From contig DASTCC010000452.1 in NCBI GenBank assembly GCA_035711465.1, positions 1 to 12,288 on the forward strand: a stretch of 12,288 nt of DNA, given 5' to 3'. Under the pieces are notes generated by a model that saw only the letters and a list, made by a program, of their open reading frames with translations, ran no database searches and was not told the origin of the DNA. The stretch comes from DASTCC01 sp035711465 (GTDB taxonomy: Bacteria > Acidobacteriota > Vicinamibacteria > Vicinamibacterales > SCN-69-37). Of the stretch, positions 1-6,162 are shown piece by piece; the stretch's first letter is position 1; each line of letters begins with the position of its first letter. Position numbers and translations under genes: made by a program.

Positions 1-1524
1 GTCTCCAGCGTGATCGCGGCTGCGATGCTCGTCCAGGCCAAACCCTCGACGATTCTCTGGACCGACGTCACCGACAGGACCATCGGCGAGACCAAATACT
101 GGACCAACAAGGTCGAGATCGCCGACATCAACGGCGACGGCCGCTACGACATCCTCTTCGCCAACGGCGGCGACTATTCGACGCCGGGCACGCCGGAGCC
201 CAATCAGGCCTTCGTCAACAACGGGCCAGATCAGCGGTTCAGCGACCGCAGCGCCGAGGTCTTCGGGCCGACACCCGACATCGCCCGCGTGATCAAGGCC
301 CGCGATTTCTCCGGCGACGGCGTCGTCGACGTCGTCGTCGGCACGACGTATCAGACGCAGAGCCGTCTCTATCTCGGCACCGGCGGCGGCAGGTTCCAGG
401 AAGTGACGGCGACGCATCTGCCGCAGCGGCCGGCGAGCTTCGGCGACCTCGAGCCCGGCGACGTCGACGGCGACGGCGACCTCGACCTCGTCCTCGCCGA
501 CTGGGGCCCTGGCAACAACATGTCGAACATCGGCGGCCGCACCAGGCTGTGGCTGAACGACGGCGCCGGCAAGTTCACCGACGCGACCGATACGAAGATG
601 CCCGAGGTGCTGGTCCGCTTCTCCTGGGAGCTCGAGGTCGTCGACGTCGAGAACGACTACGACCTCGACGTGGTGATCTCCTGCAAGCGCTGCCCCGGCA
701 GCCTGCTCTTCCGAAACGACGGCAGCGGCAAGTTCACGGACGACTCGCGCTTCATGCCGCAGTACACGAACAACTACGAGTTCGAGGCCATGGACCTCGA
801 CGGCGACACCTTCCTCGACCTGGTCACCATCAACGACGGCGAGATCGTCGCCGAGCGCGGCGGCGATCGCCGCGAACACGTCTTCCGCAACGACGGCAAG
901 GGACGCTTTCGCGACGCGACGACGCTGTGGTGGCCGCCGGAGAGCAACCTCGGCGAGGACGACAACAACATCGCCTACCTCGACTACGACAACGACGGCG
1001 ACGCCGACTTCGTCATGGGATCGCTCAGCGGGCCCGATCGTCTGCTCGTCAACGACGGCAAGGGACGACTGACGATGATCCGCGACGTGTTCGACGGTCC
1101 GCCGACGCCGGGCACGCTCGGCCTCGCGCTCGCCGACCTGGACGGCGACGGCCGGATGGACGCGATCCAGGCGCAGGGCGAGAACCCGCAGGCGACGAGC
1201 GAACGCATTCACTTCGGCACCGGGTTGGCGAAGGACACGGCGCCGCCGTCGATCACGATCGTCAATCTGCTCGCCGCCTCCGGCACCGCGCCGGCGATGC
1301 TGCGTGCGCGCATCCACGATCGCAAGAGTCCGTTGCTCGACGGCGAACTGAAAGACGTAGTCGCCGAATGGACGACGCCGCAGGGGCCTCGCCGCGCCGC
1401 GATGACGTGGTACGGCGAGTACCTCTGGCGCGTGCCCGTGCCGGCAGACATCGCTTCCGATACGCCGTACCAGGTCTGCGCTACCGACGCCGCCGGCAAC
1501 CGCGCCTGCGCAGGGGCGAAGTAG
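1..1524 (+). CDS. Secreted FG-GAP/VCBS repeat beta-propeller protein (5' end outside window)
   Basis: Probable exported protein with a calcium-stabilised FG-GAP (integrin alpha-like) propeller; no enzymatic motif is visible. The frame is open to the left edge. The only early start, GTG at 10, would leave a hydrophobic stretch with no basic n-region (tail of a signal peptide, ...AAAMLVQA), so the true start lies upstream. Numbering from that GTG, seven DxDxDG-type calcium loops are seen: DINGDGRYD (39-47), DFSGDGVVD (99-107), DVDGDGDLD (151-159), DVENDYDLD (212-220), DLDGDTFLD (262-270), DYDNDGDAD (325-333) and DLDGDGRMD (376-384). They alternate with WLNDGxGKF / FRNDGxGKF segments, the usual repeat partner. 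Residues about 410-504 look like an extra beta-sandwich domain with two cysteines (CATDAAGNRAC). Loop four (DVENDYDLD) is degenerate. Such proteins usually act in adhesion or surface binding; the ligand here is unknown. It lies upstream of padR with a repeat array between, so cotranscription is uncertain. Confidence 0.9.
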   Translation, partial: VSSVIAAAMLVQAKPSTILWTDVTDRTIGETKYWTNKVEIADINGDGRYDILFANGGDYSTPGTPEPNQAFVNNGPDQRFSDRSAEVFGPTPDIARVIKARDFSGDGVVDVVVGTTYQTQSRLYLGTGGGRFQEVTATHLPQRPASFGDLEPGDVDGDGDLDLVLADWGPGNNMSNIGGRTRLWLNDGAGKFTDATDTKMPEVLVRFSWELEVVDVENDYDLDVVISCKRCPGSLLFRNDGSGKFTDDSRFMPQYTNNYEFEAMDLDGDTFLDLVTINDGEIVAERGGDRREHVFRNDGKGRFRDATTLWWPPESNLGEDDNNIAYLDYDNDGDADFVMGSLSGPDRLLVNDGKGRLTMIRDVFDGPPTPGTLGLALADLDGDGRMDAIQAQGENPQATSERIHFGTGLAKDTAPPSITIVNLLAASGTAPAMLRARIHDRKSPLLDGELKDVVAEWTTPQGPRRAAMTWYGEYLWRVPVPADIASDTPYQVCATDAAGNRACAGAK

Positions 1525-1531
1525 GCGTCCG

Positions 1532-1559
1532 GCTCTGGGCTCGGGGCTCGCAGCTCGGG
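1532..1559. repeat. Four tandem 7-bp repeats, consensus GCTCGGG
   Basis: Directly after the FG-GAP stop codon, four heptamers run head to tail: GCTCTGG (1532), GCTCGGG (1539), GCTCGCA (1546) and GCTCGGG (1553). The array fills most of the 37-nt space before the TTGACA of the padR promoter. Being outside coding sequence, its 7-bp period is not a codon effect. A second, differently spelled 7-bp array lies at 4613-4682. Heptamer intergenic repeats of this general style are known from some bacteria (for example the short tandemly repeated sequences of cyanobacteria). No function is evident here. Confidence 0.7.
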
Positions 1560-1561
1560 AC

Positions 1562-1591
1562 TTGACAACCACCCTCTGCCCAAGATTATCT
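1562..1591 (+). promoter_or_regulatory. Probable sigma-70-type promoter of padR, giving a leaderless mRNA
   Basis: A perfect -35 hexamer TTGACA sits at 1562-1567. After an 18-bp spacer comes TTATCT (1586-1591), a moderate -10. Transcription would begin about 6-7 nt further on, at about 1597-1598, which is the ATG of padR (1598). No Shine-Dalgarno at usable spacing precedes that ATG (only AGG at 1592-1594, 3 nt away), which fits a leaderless transcript. The -10 is imperfect, so its exact register is uncertain. Confidence 0.6.
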
Positions 1592-1597
1592 AGGTCA

Positions 1598-1933
1598 ATG
1601 CCTCGCAAGAGCAACGAGCTCCTCCATGGCGCCCTCGACGCCCTGATCCTTCGCGCCGTCGCCGACGACGCCGATCACGGCTACGGCATCGTCCGCCGCA
1701 TCGAAGCGGCCACCAAGGGCGCCGTCGTCGTCGAAGACGGGTCGCTCTACCCCGCGCTCTACCGTCTCGAGCGCAAGGGCTATCTCCGCGGCGATTGGGG
1801 CGTCACCGAAGGCAATCGACGCGCGCGCTTCTATCGCGTCACCGACAGGGGCCGCAAGCACCTCAGCCAGCAGACCGCCCAGTGGGCGACCTTCGCCCGC
1901 GGCGTCTCGCGGCTGCTGCTCGGCAAGGAGTAG
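1598..1933 (+). CDS. PadR-family transcriptional regulator (Acidobacteria ADOP-associated type)
   Basis: A small winged-helix DNA-binding protein of 111 aa, expected to act as a dimeric repressor in the cytoplasm. Visible PadR features are the N-terminal helix with LLHGALDALILRAV (8-21), the HGYGIVRRI motif (27-35), the recognition-helix signature GSLYPALYRLERKGYL (48-63), and a wing with RRARFYRVTDRG (74-85), followed by a short C-terminal helix. Its length matches the compact acidobacterial PadR subgroup (TIGR03433, from memory). ATG 1598 is chosen over an in-frame TTG at 1562 because that TTG is the first base triplet of the TTGACA -35 box. The permease starts 3 nt after its stop, so the pair is an operon and the regulator most likely controls itself and the permease. 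No clear PadR operator palindrome was found. The inducing ligand cannot be told. Confidence 0.95.
   Translation: MPRKSNELLHGALDALILRAVADDADHGYGIVRRIEAATKGAVVVEDGSLYPALYRLERKGYLRGDWGVTEGNRRARFYRVTDRGRKHLSQQTAQWATFARGVSRLLLGKE
1925..1930 (+). promoter_or_regulatory. Strong Shine-Dalgarno (AAGGAG) for the ADOP permease
   Basis: AAGGAG lies within the last codons of padR, 6 nt before the ATG at 1937. This fixes the permease start and implies translational coupling: ribosomes finishing padR at 1933 are placed at the next start. It contrasts with padR itself, which has no usable ribosome binding site. Confidence 0.85.
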
Positions 1934-1936
1934 ACG

Positions 1937-4609
1937 ATGCCGCGATCGCAGCGCCGCTTCGGATCGAATCTCTCGTCGCTGTTCGGGTGGCGGCGTCCTG
2001 TCGAGGACGTGCAGGACGAGCTCGAGCTCCACGCCGAGCTGCGCGCCGAGGATCTCGAGCGTCGGGGCATGCCCCGAGACGCCGCGCGCACCGAGGTGGC
2101 GCGCCGTCGCGCCGATCCGGCGGCGGTCGCGCGTATCTGCGCGGCGGACGCCGGTGCCGGCGACCGTGATTCACACCGCCGGCAATGGCTCGGCGAGCTG
2201 ATCTTCGACCTGAAGTACGGCTTCCGCATGCTGCGGGCGCAGCCGGGTTTCGCGGCGGTCACGCTGATCACCATCGCGCTCGGGCTCGGCGCCAACACAG
2301 CCCTCTTCGGCGTCGTCAACGCCATATTCTTCCGGCCGCTGCCGATCGATCCTGAGGGACGCCTCGTGCGCGTGCGCGAGTACAGCCTGAGCCCCGATGG
2401 CCGGCGTCGTCAGGTTGACGCGAGCCGCCGCTCGTTCGACGCCGTGCTGGCGATGACCGACCAGTTCGAGCGCATCGTCGCGTTCAGCGGCAGCAGCCTC
2501 AACATTGCCGGGCCGACGGGCGTCGAGCGCGCGTCTGTCATTCGCGTGTCGCCGGGGATGACGTCGCTCATCGGCATCGCGCCGGCGATCGGCCGCACCT
2601 TCAGCGCTGACGAAGAGCGCGCTGGCGACGCCTCGGGCGTGCTGATCATCAGCCATCGGCTGTGGTCGCGCGCGTTCGGCCGGAGCGCCGACCTCGCGGC
2701 GCTCGACGTCACCGCCGATGGCCGTCGCTTCGCCGTCGTCGGCGTGATGCCGGACGGCTATCACTTTCCCTACAATGCCGACGCCTGGACGCCGGCGACG
2801 TACGATCCCGATCAGCGGCTGCTCGCGATCTTCGCGAGAGTGAAGCCCGGCGTCGATCTGCCGGCGCTCAACGCGAAGCTCGAGGCCACCGGCCGCCGGC
2901 TGAACGAGCTCTATCCCCAGGTCCTCGCCGGTCTCGGTCTGAACGCCGTGACGGCGCGTGAGGCCGTGAGCGACAACGAAGGCCCGCTGAGCGTCGCGTT
3001 GATGAGCAGCGTCGGCTTCCTGCTGCTGATCGGCTGTGCCAACGTCGCAATGCTCCTGACCACGCGGTTCGCGGTCCGCCAGCGCGAGGTCGTCGTCCGC
3101 GCTGCGCTCGGCTGCGGCCGCGCGCGACAGCTGCGTCAGTTCGTCACCGAGACCGTCCTGTTGTTCCTGCTCGGCGGCGCCGCCGGGATTGTCGTCGCCG
3201 TCTGGCTCAAGGACGCACTGGTCGCGCTCCTGCCGGACACGATGCCGCAGCAGATGGGCGTCACCTCGGTGCCGCTCGACTGGCGGGTGTGGGTCTTCGG
3301 CTTGACGTTGTCCTGCCTGTGCGGCCTCGCCGCCGGCATCGTCGCCGCCGCCCGCGCCTCGCGGAGCGACTTCAGCGTCGTCATGAAGAGCGGCGGCCGA
3401 TCGGCCGCGTCCACCGCGAGCCGGCGCGTGCTCGGCGGTCTGGTCATCGCCGAGATTGCACTCGCGCTCGTGCTCCTGACCGGCGCGAGCCTGATGATTC
3501 GCAGCGTCAACCGGCTGCTCAATCGCGACCTGGGCCTCGCCGCGAGCGGGCTGCTGACGTTCCAGATCGAGCTCAGCCACCCGAAGTACCGCGCTGGCGA
3601 CGCACGCGTCGCGCTCATGGACGAGGCGATCGGCCGCATCGCGGCACTCCCCGGCGTCAGCGGTGTTGGCGCGACCACGGTCAATCCGATCTGCTGCGGC
3701 GACTGGGGCGCGCGCATCTCTATCGAAGGCCAACCGGCGGCGCAGCCGAGCCAGCCGCTCGCGACCGTCCATCACCGCCTGGTCACGCCGGACTTCTTCA
3801 CGACGATGCAGATCCCGCTGCGGGAGGGGCGCACGTTCACGCCGGCGGACCGCGAGGGCAGCCAGCTCGCGCTCGTCGTCGACGCGCGATTCGCGCGGCG
3901 CTTCTGGCCGAACGAGTCGGCGATCGGCAAGCGCGTGAAGCGCGGCGGCTACGACTCGCCGCAGCCATGGCTGACGATCGTCGGCGTCGTCGGCGCGGTC
4001 GACGACTCGGGCGAGTACACGGAGACCTGGTATCTGCCCTACGCGCAGTTCCCGCTCTCGCCGTCGGGCGATGGCGCGCACGTGATGGTGCGGGCCGCGG
4101 TGGGCGATCCGCTGGCGCTCGTTCCATCGATACGGGACGCCGTGCTCGCCGCCGACGAATCGTTGGCGATGTTCGAGGCGGCGACGATGACGGAGCTGAA
4201 GCAGAGACAGGTGGCGACCGATCGCGTCGGCGCGACGGTCATTGCCGCGCTCGCGGGAGCCGGTCTGCTGCTTGCGGTCGTCGGCGTCTACGGCCTGCTG
4301 GCGTTTGCGGTCGCGCAGGAGACGCGCGACATCGGCGTCCGCGTCGCGCTCGGCGCATCCGGTCGAGCTATCGTCGCGCACATCGCGACGCGGGCGCTGC
4401 GACTGACGGCAATCGGCCTCGGCGTCGGCGTCGCGATCAGCATCGTCGCCGCGCGCCTGCTGCGATCGCTTCTCGTCGACGTCGGCACGCTCGACTCGGC
4501 GGCGATCGCCGTCGCAGCGTCGGCCCTGGCGCTCGGCGCCGCCGCGGCGACAGTCGTGCCGATCAGACGCGCGTTGAAGCTGGACCCGTTGATGACGTTG
4601 AAAGCCTAG
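1937..4609 (+). CDS. ADOP: acidobacterial duplicated orphan ABC permease (MacB/FtsX type)
   Basis: An 890-aa inner-membrane protein of the MacB/FtsX permease superfamily in which the permease unit is present twice (TIGR03434 type, from memory). Residues 1-100 are the charged cytoplasmic extension typical of ADOP (VQDELELHAELRAEDLERRG at 25-44, then DLKYGFRMLRAQPGF at 91-105). Unit one has a membrane segment at 104-131 (AVTLITIALGLGANTALF), a periplasmic MacB core at about 135-345, then three FtsX segments at about 353-475. Unit two begins with a membrane segment at about 495-520, a second MacB core at about 525-750 and FtsX segments at about 765-880, with the family-typical ending RRALKLDPLMTLKA. 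No ABC ATPase gene adjoins it, hence 'orphan'. The substrate is unknown; MacB relatives couple periplasmic movement to lipoprotein, toxin or peptide export. It is coupled to padR upstream and is full length for the family. The segment at 56-83 lacks the RFG motif I would expect there. Confidence 0.95.
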   Translation: MPRSQRRFGSNLSSLFGWRRPVEDVQDELELHAELRAEDLERRGMPRDAARTEVARRRADPAAVARICAADAGAGDRDSHRRQWLGELIFDLKYGFRMLRAQPGFAAVTLITIALGLGANTALFGVVNAIFFRPLPIDPEGRLVRVREYSLSPDGRRRQVDASRRSFDAVLAMTDQFERIVAFSGSSLNIAGPTGVERASVIRVSPGMTSLIGIAPAIGRTFSADEERAGDASGVLIISHRLWSRAFGRSADLAALDVTADGRRFAVVGVMPDGYHFPYNADAWTPATYDPDQRLLAIFARVKPGVDLPALNAKLEATGRRLNELYPQVLAGLGLNAVTAREAVSDNEGPLSVALMSSVGFLLLIGCANVAMLLTTRFAVRQREVVVRAALGCGRARQLRQFVTETVLLFLLGGAAGIVVAVWLKDALVALLPDTMPQQMGVTSVPLDWRVWVFGLTLSCLCGLAAGIVAAARASRSDFSVVMKSGGRSAASTASRRVLGGLVIAEIALALVLLTGASLMIRSVNRLLNRDLGLAASGLLTFQIELSHPKYRAGDARVALMDEAIGRIAALPGVSGVGATTVNPICCGDWGARISIEGQPAAQPSQPLATVHHRLVTPDFFTTMQIPLREGRTFTPADREGSQLALVVDARFARRFWPNESAIGKRVKRGGYDSPQPWLTIVGVVGAVDDSGEYTETWYLPYAQFPLSPSGDGAHVMVRAAVGDPLALVPSIRDAVLAADESLAMFEAATMTELKQRQVATDRVGATVIAALAGAGLLLAVVGVYGLLAFAVAQETRDIGVRVALGASGRAIVAHIATRALRLTAIGLGVGVAISIVAARLLRSLLVDVGTLDSAAIAVAASALALGAAAATVVPIRRALKLDPLMTLKA

Positions 4610-4612
4610 GCT

Positions 4613-4678
4613 GTGCTGGGTGCTGGGTGCTGCGTGCGGGTTCAGAGCACCCAGCACTGAGCACCCAGCACCCCGCAC
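4613..4678. terminator. Long imperfect hairpin between convergent genes; candidate bidirectional terminator
   Basis: The inverted heptamers fold into a hairpin centred near 4645. A perfect 14-bp core pairs 4618-4631 (GGGTGCTGGGTGCT) with 4660-4673, flanked by further GTGC/GCAC pairs (4613-4616 with 4675-4678; 4634-4637 with 4654-4657). It begins 4 nt after the permease stop and ends 5 nt before the DUF1501 stop, so it could end transcripts from both sides. No U-tract follows on either strand, so intrinsic termination is only a possibility. Confidence 0.45.
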
Positions 4679-4682
4679 CGGC
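4613..4682. repeat. Inverted pair of 7-bp repeat arrays (GTGCTGG / CACCCAG)
   Basis: The whole space between two convergent genes is built of heptamers. The left half (4613-4640) reads GTGCTGG twice, then GTGCTGC and GTGCGGG. After the spacer TTCAGAG (4641-4647), the right half (4648-4682) carries the complementary unit as CACCCAG, CACTGAG, CACCCAG, CACCCCG and CACCGGC. The 12-mer GTGCTGGGTGCT occurs twice on the left (4613, 4620) and its complement AGCACCCAGCAC twice on the right (4646, 4660). It has the same period as the array at 1532-1559 but a different spelling. Confidence 0.85.
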
Positions 4683-4683
4683 T

Positions 4684-6135
4684 CTACGCCAGGATCTCGT
4701 GCAGCACGTTCCCGGACACGTCGGTCAGCCGGAAATCCCGTCCGCTGTAGCGATACGTCAGTTTGGTGTGATCGATCCCCATGAGATGGAGGATCGTCGC
4801 GTGGATGTCGTGCACGTGCACCGGCTTCTCGATCGCCTTGAAGCCGAAGTCGTCGGTCGCCCCGTAGGTCATGCCGCCCTTGATGCCGCCGCCGGCGAGC
4901 CACATCGTGAAGCCGAACGGGTTGTGATCGCGGCCGTTCTGCACCGTGCCCGCGCCGCCGCCGACTTCGACGACCGGCGTGCGCCCGAACTCCGAGCCGC
5001 AGACGACGAGCGTGTCCTTGAACAGGCCGCGTGACTTGAGGTCCTTGATCACCGCCGCGTAGGGCCGATCCGAGTCCATCGCGTTCTTGCGGTGCTGCAG
5101 GATGTCGCCGTGCGCGTCCCACGGATCGCCGGCCGCGTAGTAGACCTGCACCATCCGCACGCCCTTCTCGACGAGGCGCACCGCCATCAGACACGCACGG
5201 CCGGTGCTGCCCGGACCGTAGAGCTCCAGCGTCGCCTTCGTCTCCTTGCGGATGTCGAAGACTTCGGGCGCCTCCGTCTGCATCCGGTAGGCGATCTCCA
5301 TCGAGCTGATCGCCGCTTCGAGCTGCGGATCGGCCGGCTGACCCTGGCGCTGCATCTGGTCGAGCTTCTCCAGCAGATCGAGCTCGCGGCGCTGCTCGGG
5401 CAGCGTGAATTCCTTGTTGTGGATGAACGAGATCAGCTTCTTCGGATCGAAATCCTTGCCGACGATCTGATCCGGCCGCTCGGTCCGGCTCGAGATGAAC
5501 GTGCCCTGGTGCACCGCGGGCAGGAACGCGTTGTTCCAGAGCGGCGGTCCGACTGTCGTCGGCACCGTCGGACAGAGGACGACGTAGCCGGGAAGATTCC
5601 TGTTGTCGGTGCCAAGCCCGTACGTGAGCCACGCGCCGAGCGACGGACGGCCGACCTGCGTGTGGCCGGTGTTCATCATCAGCATCGACGGCTCGTGATT
5701 CGGGATGTCGGTGTGCACCGAGCGCACGAAGCAGATGTCGTCCGCGCACTCGCCGACGTGCGGAAACAGCTCGCTCACCTCGATGCCGCTCTGGCCGTAC
5801 TTCTTGAACGTGAACGGCGACCGGAGCAGCGTGCCGGTCTTGCGCTCGGTCGCGACCGATCCGCCCGGCAAGGGCTGGCCGTGATACTTCGTCAGCATCG
5901 GCTTCGGATCGAAGCTGTCGACCTGCGAGAGCCCGCCGTTCATGAACAGGAAGATGACGCGTTTGGCGCGCGCCGGATGATCGAGCTTGGGCGCGCCAAT
6001 CTCCTGCGCCTGGTCGAAGCCGGCGGCGGCGAGGGACTCGCCGACCAGGCTGGCAAAGGCGAGCATGCCGAAGCCGTTGCCGATGCGGCAGAGCGCGTCG
6101 CGGCGCGTGACGGGTTGAACGGCTTTGTGCGACAT
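4684..6135 (-). CDS. DUF1501 protein, Tat-exported, alkaline-phosphatase/sulfatase superfamily
   Basis: A 483-aa exported protein of the DUF1501 family (PF07394), which belongs to the alkaline phosphatase/sulfatase fold superfamily; its substrate is not established. A twin-arginine signal is visible at the N-terminus: TRRDALCRIGNGFGMLAFAS (10-29), then SLAAA near 34-38. Family landmarks are the first metal-site-like strand RVIFLFMNGGLSQVDSFD (59-76), GSEFGRTP (380-387), GRDHNP (401-406) and a His-rich end HVHDIHATILHLMGIDH (440-456). ATG 6135 is chosen because GAGG lies 4 nt upstream and the Tat signal starts at once; a TTG at 6156 would add seven residues. It is the second gene of an operon, 27 nt after the PSD1 gene. 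The two families are commonly paired in Planctomycetes. Tat export suggests it folds, possibly around metal, before secretion (inference). Confidence 0.93.
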   Translation of the reverse strand: MSHKAVQPVTRRDALCRIGNGFGMLAFASLVGESLAAAGFDQAQEIGAPKLDHPARAKRVIFLFMNGGLSQVDSFDPKPMLTKYHGQPLPGGSVATERKTGTLLRSPFTFKKYGQSGIEVSELFPHVGECADDICFVRSVHTDIPNHEPSMLMMNTGHTQVGRPSLGAWLTYGLGTDNRNLPGYVVLCPTVPTTVGPPLWNNAFLPAVHQGTFISSRTERPDQIVGKDFDPKKLISFIHNKEFTLPEQRRELDLLEKLDQMQRQGQPADPQLEAAISSMEIAYRMQTEAPEVFDIRKETKATLELYGPGSTGRACLMAVRLVEKGVRMVQVYYAAGDPWDAHGDILQHRKNAMDSDRPYAAVIKDLKSRGLFKDTLVVCGSEFGRTPVVEVGGGAGTVQNGRDHNPFGFTMWLAGGGIKGGMTYGATDDFGFKAIEKPVHVHDIHATILHLMGIDHTKLTYRYSGRDFRLTDVSGNVLHEILA

Positions 6136-6162
6136 CTCGCCTCGGTTCGGCTCCAATCGGGC

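Noticed and set aside
549..1565. A 338-codon plus-strand frame overlapping the FG-GAP gene
   Set aside because: Arg-rich translation in an alternate frame of a gene with clear calcium-loop repeats.
1562..1597. N-terminal extension of PadR from a TTG codon
   Set aside because: The TTG is part of the TTGACA promoter box, and the extra residues do not match the PadR N-terminus.
1585..1598. PadR operator palindrome around CTAG (1590-1593)
   Set aside because: Symmetry breaks immediately outside CTAG, with only scattered matches further out; too weak to call.
4613..4682. CRISPR array
   Set aside because: The repeats are 7 bp, contiguous and arranged in inverted halves, with no spacers of CRISPR length and no cas genes.
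2171..5749. A 1192-codon open frame on the minus strand opposite the permease and running into DUF1501
   Set aside because: Arg/Ala/Asp-rich composition, no signature motifs, and it crosses the intergenic repeat array and two real genes. It is a composition shadow.
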